Source: Aptenodytes patagonicus (taxonomy: Eukaryota > Chordata > Aves > Sphenisciformes > Spheniscidae). From it: a stretch of DNA of 64,000 bases. The number at the start of each line of letters is the position of its first letter. Position 1 is the first letter of the stretch. This document shows, piece after piece, positions 1-10,460 of this stretch. The translations under genes were made by a program, and so were the position numbers. The notes beneath the pieces were generated by a model that saw only the letters and a list, made by a program, of their open reading frames with translations, did not search any database and was not told where the DNA came from. The DNA is taken from NCBI RefSeq assembly GCF_965638725.1, contig NC_134951.1:4402001-4466000 (forward strand). The letters run 5' to 3'.

Positions 1-481
1 AGGGATGGGGCAGAGGTGCAGAGGGAACAGCATGGGTCCAGGATATGTGGGGGCAGCTGAACTCAAAGCACACTCCATCCTCCTGTTGGGAGGAAGGTGA
101 CCCCAGACAGGCCGTTTAAAAGGCATGAGGGTCAGTCCTGCCACAGGGCTTGAGGTGGGTGCTGTGCATCTGCCAGGTGAACGGGGCCTCTCTCCCCAGG
201 GAGGTGGTGGGCCACCATCCCTCCTGTCCCTCTGGAGACACCACACACAGGTGCTTGTTTCTGCTGGGATAGGCCCTGCAGGGCTGCTCTGGGCAATGGT
301 CATGTTTAGGCCTTCCTCCTCTGAAGTACCTCATTTAGAGCCCTCCTTGCAGGCTTAGCAAGGCAGCTGGCAAAGATGCTCCCACTCCTTTGTCAGATGA
401 ATCAGAAGTCCCCTTCCTTCAAAGAACAGCCCATGGCCATAAAGTCTGGGATGACATTTGGGCATGGAATCCCCCAGCCCT
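1..481. other. intergenic, nothing recognised
   Basis: Unique-looking GC-moderate sequence before the tRNA gene. The short open frames on both strands overlap each other and show no family motif. I see no exon, repeat or promoter that I can support. Confidence 0.5.
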
Positions 482-553
482 GACCTCGTGGCGCAATGGT
501 AGCGCGTCTGACTCCAGATCAGAAGGCTGTGTGTTCAAATCACACCGGGGTCA
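482..553 (+). tRNA. tRNA-Trp (anticodon CCA)
   Basis: A complete cloverleaf can be folded. The acceptor stem pairs GACCTCG (482-488) with CGGGGTC (546-552), followed by discriminator A553. The anticodon is CCA at 514-516 in the loop of CTGACTCCAGATCAG. The T arm is GTGTG-TTCAAAT-CACAC. The internal A box (TGGCGCAATGGTAGCGCG) and B box (GTTCAAATC) for RNA polymerase III are intact. The sequence is close to the vertebrate tRNA-Trp consensus as I remember it, with one T-G wobble in the acceptor stem. There is no intron and no encoded CCA, as expected for a eukaryotic gene. The nearest five-T stretch is at 611-615, further downstream than usual for a Pol III terminator. It is read as a functional gene rather than a tRNA-derived SINE because no SINE body or tail follows. 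Confidence 0.96.
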
Positions 554-2624
554 GGATGTCCCACCTCCTATGGGGTAGGACTGTGAGATGGGCATCTCAT
601 GGGCAACTTGTTTTTGCCCTCCCACTCTGCACCCGACCACCCTGGTGACAGAAGGCAGAAGAATCTGATGAACGAAGGAGGGCAAGGTCCTTCAGGGTGC
701 TTGCACTGTTCCTAACCCTGTACCAAAAAACTAAGTGCGGGTCCTTCTGTGACTCCCATTCTCACTTATCTGATGAACGTAGACCTAAGGGCTCCTACCC
801 CATGTCCCGAAACTCCTGATGTGTCACAGATGGGTTGAGTGAGCAGAGGATTTTCTCGGTGGCTGTCCTCCAGATGTCGCTACCTCACTGTTGTTTAGTG
901 TCCTTGGCTCTTCCAAACACAAATAAGCAAGGGGAGCACCCAGAGGCCGGGGACGTGTCTCCTGACTGTGGACCAAATGCGCATAGCTGTGACATGGGGG
1001 AAACATCACAGCTGGAATCTGCACGTCCCAAATCCTGTACGTGCTGAGTGCATTCACTCAGCTGCGATCGCTGCTGAACCAGGGGCAAGATTTATACCAC
1101 CACTCTGTCTCTGTAATGTGATTTTCTGTCCCTTTAACTTCTCTGAATGGAAGGGAACTCAGGTACTTCCTTTTGCAGATCTTCCACAGCTGAAAAAAAA
1201 CAATATAGTACAGGTTGCTAGATGCTTTTGCTGGGAGTGCTAGCACACTCTTGAAAGAATGGTATCTGGTAAGAAGTATTATTCTGGTATACTTCTGGTT
1301 AGAAATATTATCTTCACTGCAGCCAATGGGACCAGTTTTTACAGTTCATAAAAAATGCTGAGATTTACAATTATTCTCACTCTTCAACGGGCTGAAATTT
1401 TAAGACTTTTTAAAGTCTTTTTTTTAAAAGCAGGAGTGACTTGAGTCACAATATAGGCAAGAGCTGGCTGGTGATGAGGTTTAGTCAATGGGACAGTTTA
1501 CCAGGCAGCAGAACTTGATGTCTCCCATGCAAGGAAAGTTGTTATAGATTACTTAATAACCAAATTATTTAATAACCTTGAGGCTCTTTGAATTTTTGTA
1601 GTTAAACGCTCTACCTTGCATAAACAAGGAAATTTTTAGTCATATCAGATAGGGAAGTGTGAGGGAGAAAGGCTTAAAAATATTCCATAAAATTGTAAAT
1701 CCTTGTAACAAATGCTGTTTCAGATATATCTTTATTTTCCAATGAAAATCCAGTTTTCAGAAAATTGTGATCAGTCCTATTGAGGTCCATTATACAAAAC
1801 AGTTTACTCTAAATATTGACATATAATAAGCTTGACCAGAGAAGGACATGAAGCCTGTGAGCACAAGCCCAACTTTCCTGAGTTGGGACCCCTGCTCACA
1901 GCACTAGATTGGGTGCAGCTCTGAATTTTCTGTGTCTGGTGAAAATGATTACAGAAACTTGAAATATATTGTCAGGCAATGACGATTTTTTTCTGGCTGT
2001 CTAAGCATCTGTGCCACTCTTCTGTCACTGGCCTACGCTCGCTTCTAGCACGATCCCATGATTGCACTGGAAGCTGAATTTAAGTTTCATTTTCCTCTAC
2101 CATGTTGACTCAAGGCTCAGTGTCTAAGTTGAGGTCGAGGTCAAGGTCATGTCTCCCTGTTAGTGATCAAGGTAAGGTCATTTTTGTTCTGCTGGACCTT
2201 TTTTAAGGATAAAGATCCTCCTGCTTGTGGAGGGAGGCTAACTCCTAGGTACTGGTGCCAATAACAAGGTCTTTAGCCTCCTTTTCCTTCAGTATCTGAA
2301 CTACCGATGAAGCATCTGCTGGAGAAGGGATGGAGGAGTCTATTACGATCAAAATCCCAAGCTTTGAGTCTCTCATTTTCTCTGGTCAGGCCTGTCCCTG
2401 GAGGCTCTCATCCCTATCCCTATTTACATCTAAGGCTCACCCCTGCCTTAGTGCAGAGCAGGATGGAGGTGCCAGGGCTGTGACTGCCAGTCATCCACAG
2501 GGTGCCCCAATCTTCAATGTAGGGGCAAAGTTTTGTCAGTATCTTCAGCAATAGCATGGTAAAAAGAATAAAGAGTGAAATCTCCAGGTTTGCAATTTTA
2601 TTTCAGATATTTAAAAGCTGTGCC
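554..2624. other. intergenic, nothing recognised except AGGTCA repeats
   Basis: About 2 kb without a supported exon or transposon. Short overlapping frames near 824-1246 on both strands look like chance. The only structure noted is a run of nuclear-receptor half sites at 2132-2149, listed separately. Confidence 0.5.
2132..2149 (+). promoter_or_regulatory. tandem AGGTCA-type half sites
   Basis: Three hexamers lie head to tail with no spacer: AGGTCG, AGGTCA, AGGTCA. The last is embedded in TCAAGGTCA, the extended half site bound by ERR and SF-1 type nuclear receptors. A further AAGGTCA follows about 30 bp downstream near 2174-2180. No gene promoter is recognised nearby, so function is unproven and the run may be a short tandem repeat. 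Confidence 0.25.
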
Positions 2625-3544
2625 ATAGAATCGTAGAATCATAGAATAGTTTGGGTTGGAAGGGACCTCTAAAGGTCATCTAGTCCAACCCCCCTGCCGT
2701 GGTCAGGGACATCTGCAACTAGAGCAGGTTGCTCAGAGCCCCGTCCAACCTGACCTGGAATGTTTCCAGGGATGGGGCATCCACCACCTCTCTGGGCAAC
2801 CTGGGCCAGTGTTTCACCACCCTCAGCATAAACAATTCCTTCCTTAGATCTAGTCTAAATCTACCCACTTTTAGTTTAAAGCCATTCCCCCTTGTCCTGT
2901 CACAACAGGCCCTGCTAAAAAGTTTGCCGCCATCTTTCTTATAAGCCCCCTTTAAGTACTGACAGGCTGCAATAAAGTCTCCCCAAAGCCTTCTCTTCTC
3001 TAGGCTGAACAACCCCAAGTCTCTCAGCCTTTCTTCAGAGGAGAGGTGTTCCATCCCCCTGATCATTTTCGGGGCCCTCTTCTGGACCCGCTCCAACAGG
3101 TCCGTGTCTTTCTTCTGCTGAGGGCTCCAGAGCTGGACGCAGTGCTGCAGGGGGGGTCTCACCAGAGCAGAGGAGAGGGGCAGAATCCCCTCCCTCGACC
3201 TGCTGGCCACGCTTCTTGTGATGCAGCCCAGGGTACGACTGGCCTTCTGGGCTGCGAGCGCACATTGCTGGCTCATGTCCAGCTCTTCATCCACCAGGAC
3301 TCCCAAGTCCTTCTCGGCAGGGCTGCTCTCAACCCCTTCATCCCCCAGCCTGTCTTGATACCGGGGGTTGCCCCAACCCAGGTGCAGGACCTTGCCCTTG
3401 GCCTTGTTGAACCTCATGAGGTTCACACGGGCCCACTTCTCCAGCTTGTCCAGGTCCCTCTCGATGGCATCCCGTCCCTCTGGCGTGTCGACCGCACCAC
3501 TCAGCTTGGTGTCATCTGCAAACTTGCTGAGGGTGCACTCAATC
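2625..3544 (-). mobile_element. older CR1 LINE, 3' half (interrupted by a younger CR1)
   Basis: The antisense copy begins with its tail (ATAGAATC repeats at 2625-2650) and reads leftward through the C-terminal part of CR1 ORF2, including FADDTKL and the thumb region, ending in the protein tail GALSNLL. It stops abruptly after the codons for ECT at about 3540. Its continuation towards the 5' end is found at 6656-7170, so the two pieces are one insertion of about 1.43 kb split by the plus-strand CR1. Its terminal protein motif is the LSNLL type, a different subfamily from most other CR1 copies here, which end in RDMV. Confidence 0.93.
3539..3544. repeat. target-site duplication, left copy (TCAATC)
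   Basis: The 6-bp word TCAATC lies immediately left of the young plus-strand CR1 and recurs at 6656-6661 immediately right of its ATTCTATG tail. Removing the insertion with one copy restores a continuous older CR1. Short duplications are normal for CR1. Confidence 0.75.
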
Positions 3545-3546
3545 GG

Positions 3547-3702
3547 GGCTGGTGCCATCAGAGGAATTTTGGCTTTTTTGATCATGGGGAGGTTTACATG
3601 GCACCGGGCCTGCTGGTGACAGACGGAGTCCAGCTGTCTCACAGGGGGAAAAGGATCATGCCTCATGAATTGGCGGGGCTCATCGAGAGGGCTTTAAACT
3701 AG
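3547..3702 (+). pseudogene. CR1 ORF1 C-terminal remnant (SGNH/GDSL-esterase-like end)
   Basis: An open frame of about 51 codons ends in ERALN and a TAG at 3700-3702. It carries a block resembling the last conserved block of SGNH hydrolases (D-x-x-H followed by LS and a GK pair), here read as DGVQLS. CR1 ORF1 proteins are known to carry an esterase-like domain at this place. The expected histidine is glutamine (CAG). The rest of ORF1 was lost by 5' truncation at insertion. Assignment to ORF1 rests on position just before ORF2 and on the block; confidence is moderate. Confidence 0.7.
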
Positions 3703-3764
3703 GTTCGAAGGGGGAAGGGGATAAAACCAGGCTCGCTAGAGATGAGCCGAGGGGTGGCGTGCCG

Positions 3765-6563
3765 ATGCCGGGGGCGAAATCGATAGCCCAGCTCAAGTGC
3801 ATCTACACCAATGCACGCAGCATGGGCGGCAAGCAGGAGGAGCTGGAAGCCATTGTGCAGCAGGAGAGATATGACTTAGTCGCCCTCACAGAAACATGGT
3901 GGGGTGACTCTCATGACTGGAGTGCTGCAATGGATGGCTACAGACTCTTCAGAAGGGACAGGCGAGGAAGGAGAGGCGGGGGGGTGGCCCTGTATGTTAG
4001 GGAGTGTTTTGATTGTATAGAGCTCAACGATTGTGATGATGGTACAGTTGAGTGTCTATGGGTAAGGATGAGGGGGAAGGCCAACGAGGCAGATATCCTG
4101 CTGGGAGTCTGTTATAGACCACCCAACCAGGATGAAGGGGCGGATGAAGTGTTCTATAAGCGGCTGGCAGAAGTTTCTCAATCGCTAGCCCTTGTGCTCG
4201 TGAGGGACTTCAACTTCCCGGACGTCTGCTGGAAATACAACACGGCAGAGAGGAAACAGTCTAGGAGGTTCCTGGAGTGTGTGGAAGACAACTTCCTGAC
4301 ACAGCTGGTAAGTGAGCCTACCAGGGGAGGTGCCTCGCTCGACCTGCTGTTTACAAACAGAGAAGGACTGGTGGGAGATGTGGTGGTCGGAGGCCGTCTG
4401 GGGCTTAGCGACCATGAAATGGTAGAATTCTCGCTTCTTGGTGAAGTAAGGAGGGGGGGCAGCAAAACCACAACCATGGACTTCCGGAGGGTGGACTTTG
4501 GCCTGTTCAGGACGCTGGTTGAGAGAGTCCCGTGGGAGACGGTCCTGAAGGGCAAAGGGGTCCAGGAAGGCTGGACGATCTTCAAGAAGGAAGTCTTAAA
4601 GGCGCAGGAGCAGGCTGTCCCTGTACGCCGTAAGAAGAATGGGCGGGGAAGACGACCGGCCTGGCTGAATGGGGAGCTCTTGCTGGGACTCAGGAAAAAA
4701 AGGAGAGTTTACCGCTTGTGGAAGAAGGGGCAGGCGACTCCAGAAGAGTACAGGGATCTTGTTAGGTCGTGCAGAGAAGAAATGAGAAAGGCAAAAGCCC
4801 AGCTAGAACGCAATCTGGCCGCTGTCGTTAAAGACAACAAAAAAAGTTTTTACAAATATATTAATGACAAGAAGAGAGCCAAGGAGAATCTCCATCCTTT
4901 ATTGGATGCGGGGGGGAACATTGTCACTGAGGATGAGGAAAAGGCTGAGGTACTCAATGCCTTCTTTGCCTCAGTCTTTAACAGGCAGACCAGTTATCCT
5001 CAGGGTACTCGGCCCCCCGAGCTGGAAGACGGGGACGGCGAGCAGGATGAACCCCCCGTAATCCAGGAGGAAGCAGTCAATGACCTGCTATGCCACCTGG
5101 ATGCTCACAAGTCTATGGGGCCGGATGGGATCCACCCGAGAGTGCTGAGGGAGCTGGCGGAGGTGCTCGCCAAGCCACTCTCCATCATTTATCAGCAGTC
5201 CTGGTTAACGGGGGAGGTCCCGGAAGACTGGAGGCTTGCCAATGTGACGCCCATCCACAAGAAGGGCCAGAAGGAGGATCCGGGGAACTACAGGCCTGTC
5301 AGCCTGACCTCGGTGCCGGGGAAGATTATGGAGCGGCTCACCTTGAGGGCGCTCACAAGGCATGAGCGGGACAACCAGGGCATCAGGCCTAGCCAGCACG
5401 GATTCATGAAAGGCAGGTCCTGCTTGACCAACCTGATCTCCTTCTATGACCAGGTGACCCGCCTAGTGGATGAGGGAAAGGCTGTGGATGTGGTCTACCT
5501 GGACTTCAGCAAGGCCTTTGACACTGTCTCCCACAGCATTCTCCTCGAGAAGCTGGCGGCTCACGGCTTAGACAGGTGGACTCTGCGCTGGGTCAAAAAC
5601 TGGCTGGACGGCCGGGCCCAGAGAGTTGTGGTGAATGGAGTTACATCCAGTTGGCGGCCGGTCACGAGCGGTGTTCCCCAGGGCTCAGTACTGGGGCCGG
5701 TCTTGTTTAATATCTTTATTGATGACCTGGATGAGGGGATTGAGTGCACCCTCAGTAAGTTTGCAGATGACACCAAGTTGGGTGGGAGTGTTGATCTGCT
5801 GGAGGGTAGGAAGGCTCTGCAGAGGGACCTGGACAGGCTGGATCGATGGGCCCAGGCCAACTGTATGAGGTTCAACAAGGCCAAGTGCCGGGTCCTGCAC
5901 TTCGGCCACAACAACCCCATGCAGCGCTACAGGCTTGGGGAAGAGTGGCTGGAAAGCTGCCTGTCGGAAAAGGACCTGGGGGTGTTGGTCGACAGCCGGC
6001 TGAACATGAGCCGGCAGTGTGCCCAGGCGGCCAAGAAGGCCAATGGCATCCTGGCCTGTATCAGAAATAGTGTGGCCAGCAGGAGTAGGGAAGTGATCGT
6101 CCCCCTGTACTCAGCCCTGGTGAGGCCGCACCTCGAACCCTGTGTTCAGTTTTGGGCCCCTCACTACAAGAAGGACGTTGAGGTGCTGGAGCGTGTCCAG
6201 AGAAGGGCAACGAGGCTGGTGAGGGGTCTGGAGAACAAGTCTGATGAGGGGCGGCTGAGGGAACTGGGGTTGTTTAGCCTGGAGAAAAGGAGGCTGAGGG
6301 GAGACCTCATCGCTCTCTACAATTCCCTGAAAGGAGGTTGTAGCGAGGTGGGTGTTGGTCTTTTCTCCGAAGTAACAAGCGATGGGACGAGAGGAAATGG
6401 CCTCAAGTTGCGGCAGGGGAGGTTTAGATTGGATGTAAGGAAAAATGTCGTTACTGAAAGAGTGGTGAAACATTGGAACAGGCTGCCCAGGGAAGTGGTT
6501 GAGTCCCCATCCCTGGAGGTATTTAAAAGACGTGTAGATGAGGCGCTTAGGGACATGGTTTAG
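3765..6563 (+). CDS. CR1 ORF2: APE endonuclease and reverse transcriptase
   Basis: A 932-residue open frame. I start it at ATG 3765; the in-frame codon six bases earlier at 3759 is GTG. Domains, numbered from ATG 3765: an AP-endonuclease-like nuclease (about 10-220) with N16 in YTNARS, E43 in LTETW, a YRPPN strand, D148 and N150 in RDFN, and S215-D216-H217; then a basic linker; then a reverse transcriptase (about 460-720) with Y578-L-D-F-SKAFD, the [12 protein letters not shown] motif and catalytic F666-A-D-D; then a thumb/C-terminal region ending RDMV. All reverse-transcriptase signatures are present. One oddity is in the nuclease: the usual GDFN reads RDFN (AGG at 4203-4205), a single base from GGG, which may weaken nicking. 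The enzyme would act in the nucleus on CR1 RNA and genomic targets. Full-length ORF2 is uncommon among bird CR1 copies, most of which are strongly 5'-truncated. Confidence 0.95.
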   Translation: MPGAKSIAQLKCIYTNARSMGGKQEELEAIVQQERYDLVALTETWWGDSHDWSAAMDGYRLFRRDRRGRRGGGVALYVRECFDCIELNDCDDGTVECLWVRMRGKANEADILLGVCYRPPNQDEGADEVFYKRLAEVSQSLALVLVRDFNFPDVCWKYNTAERKQSRRFLECVEDNFLTQLVSEPTRGGASLDLLFTNREGLVGDVVVGGRLGLSDHEMVEFSLLGEVRRGGSKTTTMDFRRVDFGLFRTLVERVPWETVLKGKGVQEGWTIFKKEVLKAQEQAVPVRRKKNGRGRRPAWLNGELLLGLRKKRRVYRLWKKGQATPEEYRDLVRSCREEMRKAKAQLERNLAAVVKDNKKSFYKYINDKKRAKENLHPLLDAGGNIVTEDEEKAEVLNAFFASVFNRQTSYPQGTRPPELEDGDGEQDEPPVIQEEAVNDLLCHLDAHKSMGPDGIHPRVLRELAEVLAKPLSIIYQQSWLTGEVPEDWRLANVTPIHKKGQKEDPGNYRPVSLTSVPGKIMERLTLRALTRHERDNQGIRPSQHGFMKGRSCLTNLISFYDQVTRLVDEGKAVDVVYLDFSKAFDTVSHSILLEKLAAHGLDRWTLRWVKNWLDGRAQRVVVNGVTSSWRPVTSGVPQGSVLGPVLFNIFIDDLDEGIECTLSKFADDTKLGGSVDLLEGRKALQRDLDRLDRWAQANCMRFNKAKCRVLHFGHNNPMQRYRLGEEWLESCLSEKDLGVLVDSRLNMSRQCAQAAKKANGILACIRNSVASRSREVIVPLYSALVRPHLEPCVQFWAPHYKKDVEVLERVQRRATRLVRGLENKSDEGRLRELGLFSLEKRRLRGDLIALYNSLKGGCSEVGVGLFSEVTSDGTRGNGLKLRQGRFRLDVRKNVVTERVVKHWNRLPREVVESPSLEVFKRRVDEALRDMV

Positions 6564-6655
6564 TGGGCCTGGTGGTGTTGGGTTGACGGTTGGACTCGAT
6601 GATCTTAGAGGTCTTTTCCAACCTCAATGATTCTGTGATTCTATGATTCTATGAT

Positions 6656-6661
6656 TCAATC
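6656..6661. repeat. target-site duplication, right copy (TCAATC)
   Basis: Matches the hexamer at 3539-3544 and directly follows the octamer tail of the young CR1. The first bases overlap the end of the ATGATTC tail, so the exact duplication length is 5-6 bp. Confidence 0.7.
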
Positions 6662-7170
6662 CCACTGTCTACGTCATTGATGAAGATATTAAACAGTACC
6701 GGTCCCAATACGGACCCCTGCGGGATGCCACTCGTCACCAACCTCCATCTGGACATTGAGCCGTTGACCACTACCCTCTGGATGCGACCATCTAACCAAT
6801 TCCTCACCCACTGGACAGTCCACCCATCAAATCCATCCCTCTGCAGTTTAGAGAGAAGGATGTTGTGGGGGACAGTGTCAAAGGCTTTACAGAGGTCCAG
6901 ATAGACGACGTCTGTAGCCCTTCCCGTGTCCACTGATGTAGTCACTCCATCATAGAAGGCCACGAGGTTAGTCAGGCAGGACTTGCCCTTGGTGAAGCCA
7001 CGCTGGCTGTCTCGAATCACCTCCCTGTCCTCCATCTGCCTTAGCATAGCTTCCAGGAGGATCCCAGGCACAGAGGTGAGACTGACTGGCCTGTATTTCC
7101 CCGGGTCTTCCTTTTTTCCCTTTTTAATAATGGGGGTTATGTTTCCCCTTTTCCAGTCAGTGGGACATTG
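6656..7170 (-). mobile_element. older CR1 LINE, 5' part of the interrupted copy
   Basis: This continues the antisense CR1 of 2625-3544 on the far side of the insertion. Reading leftward it encodes [37 protein letters not shown] and [11 protein letters not shown], stopping at SGIE, exactly where the other piece resumes with CTLSKFADD. The frame is compatible across the gap because 3117 inserted bases is a multiple of three. Its outer boundary near 7170 is where similarity fades, so the original copy was itself 5'-truncated and lacks the nuclease. Confidence 0.93.
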
Positions 7171-7737
7171 TGCCAATTGCAAGGAACTTCATAAAATGGA
7201 GTGAGTGAGAAAATAGATGGCAGAAGTACACTAGGGAAATGCATCTAGGGAAAAATAACCCAGACCATGACACTGGACTGGCAGTTATAACTCAGGAGAG
7301 ACGTCCTGACCTTTGCAGACAGCAAACTTCTTGACCTTGCTGCCCTGGGAGGCTGTGAAGGCAGATGGTACCAGCAAGGTCAAAAAGGTCTAGACATAGA
7401 TGGTCCAATAGGACATTGCTCTGTTCTCATGTTATAACATAAGGTCAGGATTGCCCCAGCAAAGCTGTTGGGGATTATTTCTTTCCCAATGTATATTTTG
7501 GTGATAGCATGTGGCTGATATTTATCTTTCTCTGCAATCAGGAGATAGAAAGGCTTTCAGATAGTACACTGATAACTTTAAAATCAGACCATAAACCAGA
7601 TGTGGTATGAGATGGATTATCAGCCAAGAATCCACAAGAGAGGAATATTTCTTTGGAATTATTTCAGGGCAAAACAACATTAAAAAGGGCTCAAAGCAAC
7701 TTCTTAGATCTATTTCTGTTTCAATTGCCAAACCTGA

Positions 7738-7770
7738 AAACACACACGCACACTCACACACATATACATT
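7738..7770. repeat. CA-rich degenerate dinucleotide repeat
   Basis: An interrupted run of CA/CG/CT units ending in CATATACATT. It is a degenerate microsatellite. Confidence 0.7.
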
Positions 7771-9688
7771 CATGGTTGCACCTTTCTCTTAGATATAGGT
7801 TTTTTTGAGCCAAAACTATCTAACTTCTTTATTCCACTGTTCCAACTAAATCTTCAAATCTCTTTGTGACACCAGGTTCAAGACCTGCATTCATAATGAT
7901 TTTTTTTTTAAGCTCTCTTTGCTATTTTTCACTTGTTTTTCCAGGTGCAGACCCGGGATATACTCCTGAGTGAATGTCAGGTTGCCTCCTTAGGAACTGG
8001 ACAAATGTCAGAACAAAGTCCAGGAAGACCTAGACAAAGCACAAGGACCAACCTCGTAAGCAGACACCAATGCTGACAGTGAGATGCAATCAAGTAAATT
8101 TTTCAAATGGATCAATGTCTAAATGAGAGGTATACAAGTCAGAGCTCATCAGTTTGAAGGTGACTGTTCTTCGAATAATATTCCCTGCTCTATCACTGTT
8201 CATTGAGTTTTCAAAGCCCCAGAAGCGTGCCAGACACTTTTCATGCCTTATGTTTGCAGTGAAGAAGTCAGGATGTGAATTTCTCCCGAGAAAGAAAGCG
8301 GCAAGATGGAGATGGAGCATATGGCCCTGCTCAGCACATAATTGTCCTTCTCCCAAGGTTGGTACCAAAGAGTCCTTCTCCTTACAGCATCTCAGATGTA
8401 TTGGCATCCCCTGGGACAACAGAGCATCTTCACCATTCATATATTGATTCTTACAATGCCCCTGGGAAGGAGAGGAGAGGAAAACTCCTGGTTTTATCAA
8501 CACGGGGATGGAAAGACTTTCTTGGGAACAGGTTGTTGAGCAAGGAATCAAACTTGTGTCTTCGGAGGCTCCACATGTGGCTCACCATGCCATCCCTGAA
8601 AGGCTCTGCCCTGACCAACCTTCTGTGCGATCTTAGGCAAGTCATCTCAAAGGGAAGCTAGGAAAGGTTGTGCAGAGTCATTCCACGCCTACTCCAGGGT
8701 CCTGTCTCTTACAGCGGTCCAGATATCCACAGAAAAGATTAAGAAAAAGACAGTCAGAGCCTCATATTTTCCTTGATACACTCTCTGAGCTTCCCACTGA
8801 CACTTGATTCCAGAAATGGGATGTTTTTGTGTGTTTACCACTTTTCCAGGGTGTTTTCCTGGGAATTTGCCTGATCATGTTCCAATATACAAACTGCCAG
8901 AAAAAGGATTGTGAGCAATTTTTCTTATTGATCAAGAGAGAAAAGGACACACAGATGATGGTGCCAGGGTAGCTCAGATACCCCTTCTACCGCTGTCCCA
9001 AATAATTTAAATTTGCTGTAAGCATCAATTAGTTGCACAATTAACCAGCAAGGCAAGTTCAGCTGCCACCGAATCATGTGCAATACCTTAACAAGACTCA
9101 GAAGATTCCTGGCTGCTCTCCCCTCCTCTGCCTGCTTCTCTGTGTGCCTTTATTTCCCTTTCCAGTTGGTGACTTCCCACTAGGGAAGGGCTTGTCCAGG
9201 TACCAGATGGGGTACAACAGGGACTACCAAATTTCAGTGCAAAGGAAACAAAGTATGGAGAGCTGTCTATAAAAATCTCACTGTTCCAGCCTGCAGTACA
9301 TTTATTTACATGTTTACATCAGGAAAAAAGGCAAAATCCACTATCTATCCATTTCCCCAGCAGGGTGAGGTCCCTACTTTATACAGCTGAAGAAAGGCAG
9401 GGGGAAAGCCACGCAGATGCACGTTAATTCCCCCATCTGAAAGAGCTGGGAGACCTCACCTGGCTATTATCAGTACACTTTTCATGGGTGCCTGATCTCA
9501 TGGCCATGTTTTTTTCTCAGCACACCATTTTCACAAGGTTTGTGCCAGTGGAAGATGAACAACTGCTTCTTAGTCTTTTGTGCATGGAAAATCAACCAAA
9601 TTTTCTTCCCTTTGTATGAACTTTTCCCTGGGATTTTGTCACTTAGGTAAGAACAGGAGCTGTCTGTCAAATGGGATTTGGTCCCACA

Positions 9689-9737
9689 GCTTGCTTGCTT
9701 GCTAGCTTGCTCGCTTGCTTCCTTCCTTCCTTCCTTT
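9689..9737. repeat. (CTTG)n-(CTTC)n tetranucleotide microsatellite
   Basis: CTTG units with two interruptions turn into five CTTC units. This is a simple compound microsatellite. Confidence 0.9.
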
Positions 9738-10018
9738 ATGCTTCTGAGATTTTAAATCATATTCCTGTACTCAAAACTCCTCTTGCAACTAAATCACTAC
9801 ACAAGACCTATGTCCTTTATACTGGTGAAATTGCTGATCAAATAAAGAACTGTTGTAATCCAAAGGCCCAATTAGTTTGTAGGGGAAAAGCCAGAGATTT
9901 CACTTATTTGTGGTGTGATTGCAACAGCTTTGGTCCAAATAGTATACCAGCATAACTGAGGAGTGTTTTGGGGCAGGAGGAGTGAGTTGAGGGGAAGGAG
10001 AGACAAGGAAAGACTTGT

Positions 10019-10460
10019 CCGGAGAACAAGTCTGATGAGGAGCGGCTGAGGGAACTGGGGTTGTTTAGCCTGGAGAAAAGGAGGCTGAGGGGAGACCTCA
10101 TCGCTCTCTACAACTCCCTGAAAGGAGGTTGTAGCGAGGTGGGGGTCGGTCTCTTCTCCCAAGGAACCAGCGATAGGACGAGAGGAAACGGCCTCAAGTT
10201 GCTCCAGGGGAGGTTTAGATTGGACATGAGGAAAAATGTCTTTACTGAAAGAGTGGTGAAACATTGGACCAGGCTGCCCAGGGAAGTGGTTGAGTCCCCA
10301 TCCCTGGAAGTATTTAAAAGACGAGTAGATGCGGCACTTAGGGACGTGGTTTAGTGGGCATGGTGGTGTTGGGTCGACGGTTGGACTCGATGATCTTAGA
10401 GGTCTTTTCCAACCTTAATGATTCTATGATTCTATGATTCTATGATTCTATGATTCTATG
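10019..10460 (+). mobile_element. 5'-truncated CR1 LINE, 3' end
   Basis: Starts at the codons for [19 protein letters not shown] and keeps an open frame to the RDVV stop at 10352-10354, then the 3' UTR and five ATTCTATG units ending at 10460. It belongs to the same subfamily as the ORF2-bearing copy. The truncation point corresponds to about 6226 in that copy. Confidence 0.95.

Larger units (their letters stand above)
3545..6655 (+). mobile_element. young CR1 LINE with complete ORF2
   Basis: A 3.1-kb plus-strand CR1, 5'-truncated inside ORF1, inserted into an older antisense CR1. It contains the last part of ORF1 (to 3702), a 62-bp gap, the whole of ORF2 (3765-6563), a short 3' UTR with the conserved GATGATCTTAGAGGTC hairpin region (about 6597-6615), and the octamer tail ATTCTGTG/ATTCTATG ending at 6655. 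Target duplications of 6 bp flank it. CR1 elements copy by target-primed reverse transcription and recognise their own 3' end rather than poly(A). Because it lacks the 5' end, and so the promoter and most of ORF1, it is unlikely to move autonomously even though ORF2 is open. Confidence 0.95.
7171..10018. other. intergenic, no gene recognised
   Basis: Non-coding sequence with a CA-rich stretch (7738-7770) and a CTTG/CTTC microsatellite (9689-9737). Frames at 8090-8661 overlap on both strands and have no domain. I see no splice-flanked exon with a defensin cysteine pattern. Confidence 0.5.

Noticed and set aside
3759-3764. ORF2 start at 3759
   Set aside because: The codon there is GTG. The first in-frame ATG is 3765, so I use that as the start.
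10425-10460. Regular ATTCTATG octamers as a CRISPR-like or satellite array
   Set aside because: They are the normal 3' tail of CR1 elements, with no spacers.
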